The notes under the pieces are model-generated. The model worked only from the letters and a program-made list of their open reading frames with translations, did not search any database and was not told where the DNA came from. Positions 1 to 7,523 of a DNA stretch of 9,421 nucleotides are shown in pieces. The position numbers and the translations under genes are program-made. Numbering within the stretch: position 1 is the stretch's first letter; every line of letters begins with the position of its first letter. Source of the DNA: an uncultured Bacilli bacterium (GTDB taxonomy: Bacteria > Bacillota_I > Bacilli_A > RFN20 > CAG-449); contig CANQDY010000043.1 in NCBI GenBank assembly GCA_947593895.1, forward strand, positions 1 to 9,421, given 5' to 3'.

Positions 1-117
1 CCAAGTTATATCTTTACATAAACAAGCTTAAATTTTAATATTTAATTTCTCATTTCTATTGTAATAAGTATTTTTATTATATATTGTAATTTTATTTTTG
101 TTTATTGCACTTCGTTT

Positions 118-123
118 TATAAT
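118..123 (+). promoter_or_regulatory. Possible -10 box of the NUDIX/isomerase/U32 operon promoter
   Basis: A perfect TATAAT lies about 90 bp upstream of the first gene of the operon. No good -35 hexamer sits 16-18 bp upstream (only T-rich sequence), and the whole leader is AT-rich, so a chance match is quite possible. No other promoter-like sequence stands out in positions 1-214. Confidence 0.3.
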
Positions 124-214
124 TAACAAATTGGTTAAGTAAATTATTTAAAAAGTTTTATTTTACTACAAAATAAGTTAGAATTTAATTGTACTTAAAA
201 GGAAGTAGAATTAC

Positions 215-628
215 ATGAAAATCATTTTAACAAATATGTGTATGATATATGACAAGAATAAAATTTTAGTTCAAAATCGAGTAAAAAATGATTGGCCGGG
301 AATTAATTTTCCCGGAGGTCATATTGAAGATGGTGAAGATATTGATTTATCGGTTATTCGTGAAATAAAAGAAGAAACAGGACTTTATTTAAAAGAAATA
401 GAGTGCGTTGGAGCAATTAACTGGTTAGATGAAGAAAATGATATCAGACATCTTTGCATTTTGTATCGTTGCAATAATTTTGAAGGACATTTAATTTCTT
501 CTTCTGAAGGTGAAGTGTTTTGGATAAATCTAAAAGATGTAAATAAATATAAGCAAAGCATCGACTTTGATAAAGTACTAAAAAAATGTTTAATCGGATT
601 AGAGGGAATTTTTGATTATGAAAATTAA
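215..628 (+). CDS. NUDIX hydrolase (MutT-like)
   Basis: A 137-residue protein, the usual size of a single-domain NUDIX hydrolase. These enzymes cleave nucleoside diphosphates linked to another group, in a divalent-metal-dependent reaction in the cytoplasm. The NUDIX box (G-x5-E-x7-R-E-U-x-E-E-x-G-U) is complete at residues 35-57: G35, E41, R49, E50, E53, E54, G56, L57. E50, E53 and E54 would hold the catalytic metal. The substrate cannot be read from the sequence; sanitation of oxidised nucleotides is one possibility, and capped RNA or ADP-sugars are others. The start is an ATG with a GGAAG ribosome-binding site at 201-205, nine bases upstream. It is the first gene of a plus-strand operon, and its last 11 bp overlap the next gene, which suggests translational coupling. 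Confidence 0.93.
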   Translation: MKIILTNMCMIYDKNKILVQNRVKNDWPGINFPGGHIEDGEDIDLSVIREIKEETGLYLKEIECVGAINWLDEENDIRHLCILYRCNNFEGHLISSSEGEVFWINLKDVNKYKQSIDFDKVLKKCLIGLEGIFDYEN

Positions 629-1793
629 TATCTATCCAATTTCATCTTTATTACATGATCAAAATTATATTGAGGAAACTACGCAAGATTTAATAAATAA
701 AATTGCAAATCAAATTCACCACCAAATTTGTTTGACTAGTTTTGATAAACTTTATGATGGTGATTTGGCACTTATTTTAGTTCAAAGTGGTGGTTCGGAA
801 AATATATTTTTAAAACATTATAACGAGTTTAAACCACCATTTTATTTGTTGACATTTGCAACAAATAATTCTTTTGCTGCATCACTTGAAATTTTATCAT
901 ATATTAAAAATAATCATGAAAATGGAGAAATTCTTCATGGCTCAATTGATTATCTTTCAAAAAGAATTTGTGAGTTATTATCATTAAAAGAAACTAATTT
1001 TGGCATTATTGGTAAACCAAGTGATTGGTTAATTGCATCAAATGTTGATTATGAATTAGTTAAAAAAATATATCATATTAATTTAAAGGATATCTCATTA
1101 AACGAGGTAGTTTCGGCCTATAACATAGTTGAAGGGAAAGATATACCACATTATTTTTTAAATAAATTTAATTTTGACGAAGTGACAAAGAGTGAAAGAG
1201 TATTTTTGGCTTTAAAACATATTATTAATAAGTATCATTTAAGTGGTCTTTCAATTCGATGCTTTGATTTATTGAAAAGTTTAAAATCTTCGGCTTGTTT
1301 AGCTTTAGCTAGACTCAATGAAGAAAAAATTGTTTCTTCTTGTGAAGGAGATATTCCAGCTTTAATCTCTATGGAAGTGATTAAACGAGTAACTTCATCA
1401 AGTTCATTTCAAGCTAATCCTTGTCAAATTGATATTGAAAATAAAAGAATGGTTTTTGCTCATTGCACATTACCATTAGATATGGTAACTTCTTTTAAAT
1501 TAGATACTCACTATGAATCAAAAATTGGCGTGGCTATTAAAGGTGAATTAGAAGAGAATAAGGAAATTACTATCTTTAAAATAAGCAATAATTTGAAAGA
1601 TTTTTTTGTTTGTAATGGTAGAATAATTAAAAATTTGAATGAAAAGAATCTTTGTCGTACCCAAATTGAAATTGAGATTGACAACCCGAAATATTTTTTA
1701 AAACATCCTTTTGGGAATCATCACTTAATTATTTATGGTAATCATGTTGATGCCTTAAAAAACTATATGGAAAGAATAACTAAAGATGAATAA
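618..1793 (+). CDS. L-fucose/L-arabinose isomerase-fold protein (COG2407-like)
   Basis: The protein is 391 residues from the ATG at 618. A TTG at 612 is in frame, but GAGGGA at 602-607 is only 4 bases from it and 10 from the ATG, so 618 is preferred. Numbered from the TTG reading (subtract 2 for ATG), an ACEGDI-like motif, SCEGDIPAL, at 243-251 matches the segment carrying the first metal-binding Glu of FucI/AraA enzymes (here E245). FAHCTLP at 282-288 and FGNHHLIIYGNH at 367-378 match the HC and C-terminal His segments. Such enzymes interconvert aldoses and ketoses, but the substrate is unknown. One oddity is that the position where FucI/AraA have the second carboxylate ligand appears to be N269, so activity may be altered or lost. 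The gene overlaps the NUDIX gene by 11 bp and the U32 gene by 8 bp. It has no sugar kinase, aldolase or sugar transporter nearby, so a classical sugar-degradation role is not supported by context. Confidence 0.75.
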   Translation: MKINIYPISSLLHDQNYIEETTQDLINKIANQIHHQICLTSFDKLYDGDLALILVQSGGSENIFLKHYNEFKPPFYLLTFATNNSFAASLEILSYIKNNHENGEILHGSIDYLSKRICELLSLKETNFGIIGKPSDWLIASNVDYELVKKIYHINLKDISLNEVVSAYNIVEGKDIPHYFLNKFNFDEVTKSERVFLALKHIINKYHLSGLSIRCFDLLKSLKSSACLALARLNEEKIVSSCEGDIPALISMEVIKRVTSSSSFQANPCQIDIENKRMVFAHCTLPLDMVTSFKLDTHYESKIGVAIKGELEENKEITIFKISNNLKDFFVCNGRIIKNLNEKNLCRTQIEIEIDNPKYFLKHPFGNHHLIIYGNHVDALKNYMERITKDE

Positions 1794-4029
1794 AATAGAA
1801 CTTTTGGCTCCGGCAGGAAATTATAATTCCTTCATTGCAGATGCAATATATTTAGGTGGAAAAAATTTTTCTGCCAGAGCATATTCTTCAAACTTTACTA
1901 ATGAAGAAATTACCAAGTTAATAAAATATGCACATATCAGAGATGTTAAAGTTTATGTTGCTGTTAACACCTTAATTTTTGAAGATGAATTTTTTGAGGC
2001 AGTTGAGTTTGTTAAGTTTCTATATCTACATGATGTCGATGGAATTCTTTTACAAGATTTAGGTCTGGCTCATTATTTACATCAAATTATGCCTGATTTA
2101 GTTTTGCATGCCTCAACTCAACTTAATTGTCATAATGTGATAATGGCTAAAAGTTTAATCAATTTAGGATTTAAAAGAATTGTTTTAGCCAGAGAAGTAA
2201 ATATAGAAGAAGCCAAAAAAATTAAAAAACTTGGTGTAGAAGTTGAAGTCTTTGTTCAAGGCGCATTGTGTGTATCCTATTCAGGTTCTTGTTTAATGTC
2301 GTCATTTATCGGTGGTCGAAGTGGAAATCGTGGTCGATGCGCTCAGCCATGTCGAAATCACATGACAGTTGGTTATGATAATAATGAGAAAAAAGATTAT
2401 GCAATTTCCACCAAAGATTTAATGACTTTAGATTTAATTGATCAATATCTTCAAGCGGGAATTGACTCTTTAAAAATTGAGGGAAGAATGAAAAAACCAG
2501 AATATATTTTTCAGGTAGTATCTTCATATCGTAAGGCACTTGATCATAAACTTGATTTTCAAAACGAAAAAAATAAAATTATGAGTTTATTTAATCGACA
2601 ATTCACTCATGGATATATATTTAATGAATCAAGAACAAAAGTTTTAAATCAGGATATTCCATCTAATCTCGGTACTCCACTTGGAACGATAGTTAACGTT
2701 CAAGGAAATATGATTCAGGTTCGTTTAGATGATGATATTCATATTAAAGATGGAATTAAATTTATTAATAAAAATCTTGATGGAATGTTATTAACTTATT
2801 TTGAAGTTGATAATGTTTCTAAAGAAAAAGCAAAAAAAGGTGAAGTGATTAGTATTAAAACCAATTCATTCAAATTAAAAGTTGGAACAAAAGTAAATAA
2901 GACTACTTCATTTATTCTTGAACAAGAACTTGGTAATAAAATAAAAAACAATAAGAAATTAATTCCATTAAAGCTAACATTAAGTGGAAATATTGGTGAA
3001 TTTTTAAAAGTAAAGATTATTGATAATAAAGGTCAAGAAATTAATTATCAATCATCGTTAAAATTAGAAAGAGCGATTAATAATGGAACATCAAAAGAAA
3101 GAATAATTTCTCAAATGAGTAAATTTGATGATTCACCATATTATTATAGTCAAGTTGATTATTTAATTAATGATATTGTTTTTGTTCCAATTTCTTCATT
3201 AAATAAAGTTAGAAAGGAAGTAGTTGATTTAGTTAATAAGCAAAGAGAAAATCTTAATCACTACTTAAATAAAATAGATTCATATCAGTGTGACTTATCT
3301 TTGAAAAATCAAGAAATGACCTTGGTAAAAGTTGAAAATAAAGCCCAATTTGATGCTTTAAAAAAAACCCCATATAAAATTTGTTATCTTGATTCTGCAA
3401 TAAATGGCAGTTTTAATTTTTTAAAGAGAATTAATCATGATGATGATTCTTATTTAAGGGAAAATCAAATTACTTCGTATTTTAAAGAAACTGAAGGGAA
3501 AGGGATTTTTTCTTATTATGGAAATGTGACTAATTCCTATACATTAGATTTGCTTTATAAAAATCACTATGATATTGTTTTTGCCTCAGTTGAATGCAGT
3601 AAGAAACAGCTGTTTATGATGAATGAAACATTTAAAAAAAGACATGGAGTATATCCTTGTCTTGGAATTTTAGTATATGGTTATATTGATTATATGATTA
3701 TGAAATCGTGTCCAATTGCTTCATCTAATAATCTTGAACATAATCATTGTAATTTATGTCATCAAAATAAATACTATTTAAAAGATCGGATGAATGTAAA
3801 GTTTCCTATTATTACTAATAAAGATTGCGTTAGTCGAATTTTAAGTAATCGACCAATTTCATTAACTAGCAAAATTGAGGAATTGAGAAATAATCATTTT
3901 AAGATTTTCATGCTTGATTTTACTTTGGAAAAGCCTAATGAGTGTTTAGAAGTTATTAAGAAATTTGAAAATAAAGAGAGAATAACTGATAAGGATTTTT
4001 ATGGTCATTATTTAAGTCGAGTTGATTAA
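1786..4029 (+). CDS. U32 family protein, RlhA/TrhP-like (probable RNA hydroxylation, with DUF3656-type middle region)
   Basis: A 747-residue protein. The N-terminal half (about 1-290) is the U32 domain, beginning with the typical ELLAPAGN. The U32 signature E-x-F-x2-G-[AS]-[LIVM]-C-x4-G-x-C-x-[LIVM]-S is complete at 154-172. Cysteines 162, 169, 185 and 189 form the four-Cys set that binds an iron-sulfur cluster in characterised relatives, and IEGRMKKPEY follows at 231-240. The middle region looks like the DUF3656 part of long U32 proteins such as E. coli RlhA. A second set, C642, C655, C658 and C681 around the LKDR segment, may form another metal site. Despite the peptidase name, characterised members hydroxylate tRNA U34 (TrhP) or 23S rRNA C2501 (RlhA), or act in quinone synthesis (UbiU/V); the RNA target here is undecided. 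The start overlaps the isomerase-like gene by 8 bp (ATGAATAA), and the ribosome-binding site is weak (GGAAAG at 1769-1774). The 3' end overlaps the opposing permease gene by 4 bp. Confidence 0.85.
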   Translation: MNKIELLAPAGNYNSFIADAIYLGGKNFSARAYSSNFTNEEITKLIKYAHIRDVKVYVAVNTLIFEDEFFEAVEFVKFLYLHDVDGILLQDLGLAHYLHQIMPDLVLHASTQLNCHNVIMAKSLINLGFKRIVLAREVNIEEAKKIKKLGVEVEVFVQGALCVSYSGSCLMSSFIGGRSGNRGRCAQPCRNHMTVGYDNNEKKDYAISTKDLMTLDLIDQYLQAGIDSLKIEGRMKKPEYIFQVVSSYRKALDHKLDFQNEKNKIMSLFNRQFTHGYIFNESRTKVLNQDIPSNLGTPLGTIVNVQGNMIQVRLDDDIHIKDGIKFINKNLDGMLLTYFEVDNVSKEKAKKGEVISIKTNSFKLKVGTKVNKTTSFILEQELGNKIKNNKKLIPLKLTLSGNIGEFLKVKIIDNKGQEINYQSSLKLERAINNGTSKERIISQMSKFDDSPYYYSQVDYLINDIVFVPISSLNKVRKEVVDLVNKQRENLNHYLNKIDSYQCDLSLKNQEMTLVKVENKAQFDALKKTPYKICYLDSAINGSFNFLKRINHDDDSYLRENQITSYFKETEGKGIFSYYGNVTNSYTLDLLYKNHYDIVFASVECSKKQLFMMNETFKKRHGVYPCLGILVYGYIDYMIMKSCPIASSNNLEHNHCNLCHQNKYYLKDRMNVKFPIITNKDCVSRILSNRPISLTSKIEELRNNHFKIFMLDFTLEKPNECLEVIKKFENKERITDKDFYGHYLSRVD

Positions 4030-4826
4030 AGTTGATATCTTTTTTTTAATATTTTTTCGATTAAAACAACAACACCATACATCAAAAAAGCAATTATAGA
4101 AAGAATAAAAATTCCCATCATAACTAAGTCGAGTTTGAATACTTGTCCTCCATACATTACTAAATATCCTAGTCCTTGTCTTGATGATAAGTATTCTCCA
4201 ACAATAACTCCAACCCAAGATAATCCTATAGATACTTTAATGGTGGAAAGAATATTCATTAAATTTGAAGGAAAGATAACTTTGAAAAGAATTTGAAGCT
4301 TATTTGCCTTCATACTTTTCATCATAATAATTAAATCATTATCGACATTTTTAAAATAGGTTAAGGTATTTATGATTGTGATAACCATTACAAAAGAAAT
4401 ACTTACTCCAACAATTCCTTTTAATCCAGTTCCTAACCAGATAATTAAAATTGGAGCAATTGCTGATTTCGGTAAAGCATTTAATAAAACTAAATATGGA
4501 TCAAGAATCTTACTTGCTATTGGACATAGATATAGTAAAGTGGCAATCACAATTCCACCACTTAAAGAAATTGTCAATCCAAGAATAGTTTCTAAAGTTG
4601 AAATGTATACATGAGAAAATATTTCTCCACTAGAAATATATTGTGATAAAAGAATAAAGACTTTTGATGGCGATGATAAAAGAAAACTATTAATAATATT
4701 CCATCTGGTTAAAAGTTCCCATAATGAAAAGATAATTCCAATTATAGCAAACTGACTTATGGTAATCATGATTTTTTCTTTTTTGATTTGTTTTTTATAA
4801 TCGCTTATTGAGTTAATTTTTTTCAT
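4026..4826 (-). CDS. ABC importer permease, SsuC/TauC/ThiX-like
   Basis: The protein is 266 residues from the ATG at 4826. A GTG at 4835 is in frame, but it lies inside the Shine-Dalgarno sequence AGGTGA that serves the ATG, so the shorter start is preferred. About six hydrophobic membrane segments are visible (near residues 20-38, 78-100, 110-131, 136-157, 190-212 and 236-258). The cytoplasmic EAA-like coupling loop lies at about 168-186 (MKSMKANKLQ...FPS), followed by GVIVGEYLSSRQGLGYL, typical of the nitrate/sulfonate/taurine/HMP-precursor permease family. It would form the membrane channel driven by the ATPase encoded 61 bp upstream on the same strand. No substrate-binding protein is encoded next to it, so the substrate cannot be assigned. 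Its stop codon region overlaps the convergent U32 gene, leaving no space for a terminator between the two operons. Confidence 0.9.
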   Translation of the reverse strand: MKKINSISDYKKQIKKEKIMITISQFAIIGIIFSLWELLTRWNIINSFLLSSPSKVFILLSQYISSGEIFSHVYISTLETILGLTISLSGGIVIATLLYLCPIASKILDPYLVLLNALPKSAIAPILIIWLGTGLKGIVGVSISFVMVITIINTLTYFKNVDNDLIIMMKSMKANKLQILFKVIFPSNLMNILSTIKVSIGLSWVGVIVGEYLSSRQGLGYLVMYGGQVFKLDLVMMGIFILSIIAFLMYGVVVLIEKILKKRYQL

Positions 4827-4887
4827 TTTATTCACCTAATATATTTTATGTTATCGATAGATTAAGTGGATTAAAAAAGGCGATTGT

Positions 4888-5622
4888 CTATTTAGATTGA
4901 TTTATCGTTTCGTATATTTCATTAAAATAAGAAGAAAATTTTGGGCTTTTTCTTCTTTCTGTTGGAGTTTCTTCACCAAAATCGAATTTAATTTCCTTTT
5001 TGATTTTAGTTGGACGATTTGTTAAAATGATAACCCTATCGCTTAATGCAATCGCTTCCTCAATGTCGTGAGTGACCATTAATGCAGATTTTTTTTCTTT
5101 TTTTAAAATTGAATAAACATCATCTTGAACGATTAATCTTGTTTGAAAATCAAGTTTTGAAAATGGTTCATCAAGTAGAAGTAGATTCGGTTTTAATACT
5201 AATGTTCTGATTAGTGAAACCCTTTGTCTTAATCCACCACTTAATTCATTTGGATAATAAGAACTAAATTCTTGAATTTGGTATTTTCTCATTAAATCTT
5301 TGGCAAATTCAATCGAATCCTTTGATTTATCTTTAGTAATTTCTAATCCAATCGTGACATTTTTATAAATTGTTCTCCAAGGCATAAGACAATCTTTTTG
5401 GAACATATATCCAAGTTTACAATTGGTAATAATTTCTCCTTCTGTTGGCTCAATCAAGTGATTTATTAAATTAAGAATTGTTGATTTTCCACATCCTGAG
5501 GGACCAAGAATGGAAACAATCTCATGATCATTGACAATAAAAGAAATTTTATCTAAGACTTTTGTTTGTTGATTTTGATTAAAAAAAGATTTAGATACTT
5601 GGTTAAAATTTATTAATTGCAT
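4888..5622 (-). CDS. ABC importer ATP-binding protein, SsuB/TauB/ThiZ-like
   Basis: A 244-residue ATPase with all the nucleotide-binding motifs in order: Walker A GPSGCGKST at 40-48, Q-loop glutamine Q75 in MFQKDCLMPW, ABC signature LSGGLRQR at 127-134, Walker B LLLLDEP at 147-153, D-loop SKLD at 155-158, and switch histidine H185 in VTHD. The QKDCLMPW stretch and the RPTKIKKE tail are characteristic of the nitrate/sulfonate/taurine/HMP importer family. It energises the permease encoded just downstream, on the inner face of the membrane. The ATG start has a GGGTG ribosome-binding site seven bases upstream. It is the first gene of a two-gene transcript, and its predicted promoter lies in the divergent region 5623-5717. 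The gene ends in TAG. Confidence 0.95.
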   Translation of the reverse strand: MQLINFNQVSKSFFNQNQQTKVLDKISFIVNDHEIVSILGPSGCGKSTILNLINHLIEPTEGEIITNCKLGYMFQKDCLMPWRTIYKNVTIGLEITKDKSKDSIEFAKDLMRKYQIQEFSSYYPNELSGGLRQRVSLIRTLVLKPNLLLLDEPFSKLDFQTRLIVQDDVYSILKKEKKSALMVTHDIEEAIALSDRVIILTNRPTKIKKEIKFDFGEETPTERRKSPKFSSYFNEIYETINQSK

Positions 5623-5641
5623 TTATAAACACCCAATTTAA

Positions 5642-5670
5642 ATTATGATTTTTAGTGATATCTGTGATAA
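5642..5670 (-). promoter_or_regulatory. Candidate promoter of the ABC transporter operon
   Basis: Read on the minus strand: -35 TTATCA (4/6) at 5670-5665, a 17-bp spacer, and -10 CATAAT (5/6) at 5647-5642, giving a leader of roughly 15 bases before ATG 5622. The spacing is ideal but the hexamers are imperfect. Its -35 overlaps the -35 of the opposing promoter. Confidence 0.45.
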
Positions 5671-5692
5671 AAAAAGGAAAATATGTTATTAT
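5664..5692 (+). promoter_or_regulatory. Candidate extended -10 promoter for the unknown/DUF5677-like gene pair
   Basis: -35 GTGATA (4/6) at 5664-5669, a 17-bp spacer, and -10 TATTAT (5/6) at 5687-5692, preceded by the TGn extension at 5684-5686. Transcription would start near 5699, just ahead of the AAGAAGG ribosome-binding site at 5706-5712. This supports translation from ATG 5718 rather than from the in-frame GTG at 5655, which would then lie upstream of the transcript. Confidence 0.5.
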
Positions 5693-5717
5693 TGATGTGT
5701 TTGAAAAGAAGGTTATT

Positions 5718-6371
5718 ATGAACAAGTATTTAAAAAATTTTTATAATCTATATTCTTTAGATGATAAAGTCTGTTATCAAGCTATATTAGAAAAGAAGGA
5801 CTGGATATTTAAAAAATTATATGTTCCAATTACTTTTATTTGTGAAGAAAAGAATAATAAAACAATCTATCCGGAAATTTATAGTTTATTAGATAAGGCC
5901 TTTTATTTTAAAAAATTAGGGTATGAAAAGGAATTATTTGATAAAGTGAATTATAACGTTACTTTTGAATTAATTAATAAGTTTAACAGTAAATTTCGTT
6001 ATTTAAATTTGTTGGATAATATTGATTTTACATTTGATAAGGACGTTTTTTTTGCAGAAATCGATCCATTTTCAATGGATGATCAAGTTTATAAAAATCT
6101 TGTAGCTAATTTCTATCCTTGTTTTAACTCAACTCAAGAATTAGAGTTAAAGTATGATTCTTCTGATCAATTAGAAATAATAAAACTTGCCATGTTTCAA
6201 AAACGTGGCTATGTTTTGATTTTGTCAAATGAGGTATTATTAAATAATTGTTTATATTTGCCAATTATTAAAAAAATTCATTATCTTAACAAAATGGATA
6301 AAGAGAAAATTAATTTAATTAGAGAAATCTGTAAACAAATAAATGTTGAAGGAGTGATTCATAATGACTAG
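5718..6371 (+). CDS. Uncharacterised 217-residue protein
   Basis: Not recognised. The ATG at 5718 has a strong ribosome-binding site (AAGAAGG, five bases upstream). The longer in-frame GTG at 5655 has none and sits in the promoter region. The protein looks soluble, with no signal peptide or membrane segment. It is rich in Lys, Asn, Tyr and Phe and carries scattered cysteines (19, 42, 135, 178 and 205) that form no clear metal motif. A central acidic stretch (about 100-150, including FFAEIDPFSMDD) is followed by a hydrophobic strand-like segment (YVLILS, 165-170) and a Lys-rich helical C-terminus. It overlaps the downstream DUF5677-like gene by 8 bp, so the two are very probably co-translated and may work together. 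Codon use looks like that of the neighbours, giving no sign of recent transfer by eye. Confidence 0.75.
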   Translation: MNKYLKNFYNLYSLDDKVCYQAILEKKDWIFKKLYVPITFICEEKNNKTIYPEIYSLLDKAFYFKKLGYEKELFDKVNYNVTFELINKFNSKFRYLNLLDNIDFTFDKDVFFAEIDPFSMDDQVYKNLVANFYPCFNSTQELELKYDSSDQLEIIKLAMFQKRGYVLILSNEVLLNNCLYLPIIKKIHYLNKMDKEKINLIREICKQINVEGVIHND

Positions 6372-7461
6372 AGAGGAAGCATTTAATACTCTTTATAAGA
6401 TGAAAGGGTATCCAAATGAATTAAAAGAAGGTTTATTTGAAATATTTGAGAAAGTATATAGCCAAGTTTCTCAAAGAATGGTCGATGAACACCTTGATGC
6501 GTATGTTTTAGATCCAGATGTAGTCATGAGTTATCTTTGTGAGGAACATTTTTTTAATCTTTCATTATTAAGTAAAGAAGATGTGGATAAATTAATTAAT
6601 AAATCAAATTATTTTGATCGCCTAATAACTATTGTTTGCGACAAAGTTTTTATTAATGAATTTAAGGGTTATGAAAATGAATCTTTATTAAGTGAATATA
6701 ATCCTTTAGTAAGCACATTTGAGTTCTTTTTAAATTTTATTCTTAATCGTTTTGAAGCAATGTTTAAAAAATTGAACCGTCAGGATGCGATAATTTTTGA
6801 TGTTATGAAAAAAGGTTTTTTAATTAGCAAAAGCGTGCTTAATTTATTAACAAATGGATATGAAACCGAAGCATTTTCTACTTGGAGAACCGCACATGAA
6901 GTTGAATGCATTGTCAAAATATTATTTGAAAATCCGTATCTAGTCGATACATACATTCGCCATATTGATTACGCTCGTTATTATCGTAATGATTTTGGAG
7001 ATCAAAAAACAAAAGATATGATTTTTGCGGAAATTAAGGAGAAAATGAAACTTGTTGAATTAAAAAGCAAAGATATGAAAAAATTTATTGAATATGGCTG
7101 GCTTTATGAAATTAAAAATTTATTTCAGAATTACCCAGAATTTAAACCAAATTTCAGAAAAGGTGTTGAACTTGTTGCAGGACTAAATCAATATTCATCT
7201 ACTTACGAAATGAGCAGTGAATTAGCTCATAGTTCACCATTACTTATTTATTCAAATAAACAATATTTTCGTAGTTTAACATTAATTAATATTTATGAAA
7301 CATTCTTTAGATTAGAAGAAATGCTGACAAAATTTCTAAAAGAACACGAAAATTTTGATTCAAATGCCTACTTCTCTATGAGAAATGATTATTTACCGGA
7401 AATGCAAAAAAATATTGCAATTGAAAGAGTTGCGTTTTCTTATCGCTTTAAAAAAAATTAA
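6364..7461 (+). CDS. DUF5677-like protein, function unknown
   Basis: A 365-residue, mostly helical, apparently cytosolic protein. The region 115-325 recalls the DUF5677 family: a helix with TWRTAHEVE (R175, H178, E179, E181), an aromatic YARYYRND segment at 203-210, a YGW at 244-246, then YEMSSELAHSS at 281-291, whose Ser/His pattern resembles the end of that family's domain. Helical proteins with conserved Arg and His pairs sometimes belong to the HEPN-type RNase superfamily, but that link is only conjecture here and no classical R-x4-6-H motif is evident. The N-terminal ~110 residues are charged and helical and were not recognised. The ATG overlaps the upstream gene by 8 bp (ATGACTAG), and GGAG at 6351-6354 lies nine bases before it, so translation is well supported. 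It is the last gene of its operon and faces the kinase gene 62 bp away. Confidence 0.75.
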   Translation: MTREEAFNTLYKMKGYPNELKEGLFEIFEKVYSQVSQRMVDEHLDAYVLDPDVVMSYLCEEHFFNLSLLSKEDVDKLINKSNYFDRLITIVCDKVFINEFKGYENESLLSEYNPLVSTFEFFLNFILNRFEAMFKKLNRQDAIIFDVMKKGFLISKSVLNLLTNGYETEAFSTWRTAHEVECIVKILFENPYLVDTYIRHIDYARYYRNDFGDQKTKDMIFAEIKEKMKLVELKSKDMKKFIEYGWLYEIKNLFQNYPEFKPNFRKGVELVAGLNQYSSTYEMSSELAHSSPLLIYSNKQYFRSLTLINIYETFFRLEEMLTKFLKEHENFDSNAYFSMRNDYLPEMQKNIAIERVAFSYRFKKN

Positions 7462-7523
7462 AATAAAAAATTCAGTGTAGAGTAAACTATTTAAGTATAG
7501 TATTCTTATTAATGAACTTTATT

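Noticed and set aside
57..90. Direct repeat TATTGTAAT (57-65 and 82-90) as an operator or repeat element
   Set aside because: Nine-base AT-rich repeats are expected by chance in a leader of this composition, and nothing else supports it.
612..617. TTG at 612 as the start of the isomerase-like gene
   Set aside because: The ribosome-binding sequence GAGGGA (602-607) is only 4 bases from the TTG but 10 from ATG 618, and ATG is the stronger initiator.
2306..2539. Minus-strand open frame inside the U32 gene
   Set aside because: Antisense to a well-supported family domain, with no ribosome-binding site and no protein similarity recognised.
4012..4218. Minus-strand open frame at the end of the permease gene
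   Set aside because: Out-of-frame shadow of the permease, low-complexity and Cys/Phe-rich.
4372..4614. Plus-strand open frame inside the permease gene
   Set aside because: Antisense shadow of membrane segments that are clearly coding on the other strand.
4827..4835. GTG at 4835 as the start of the permease gene
   Set aside because: The GTG is part of the AGGTGA Shine-Dalgarno sequence serving ATG 4826.
5655..5717. N-terminal extension of the unknown protein from GTG 5655
   Set aside because: No ribosome-binding site precedes it. The stretch holds promoter-like sequences for both directions, and ATG 5718 has a strong AAGAAGG site.
7486..7501. ACTAT/ATAGT hairpin as a bidirectional terminator between the DUF5677-like and kinase genes
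   Set aside because: A 5-bp AT-only stem without a clean T-run is too weak to call. Termination may still occur in this gap.
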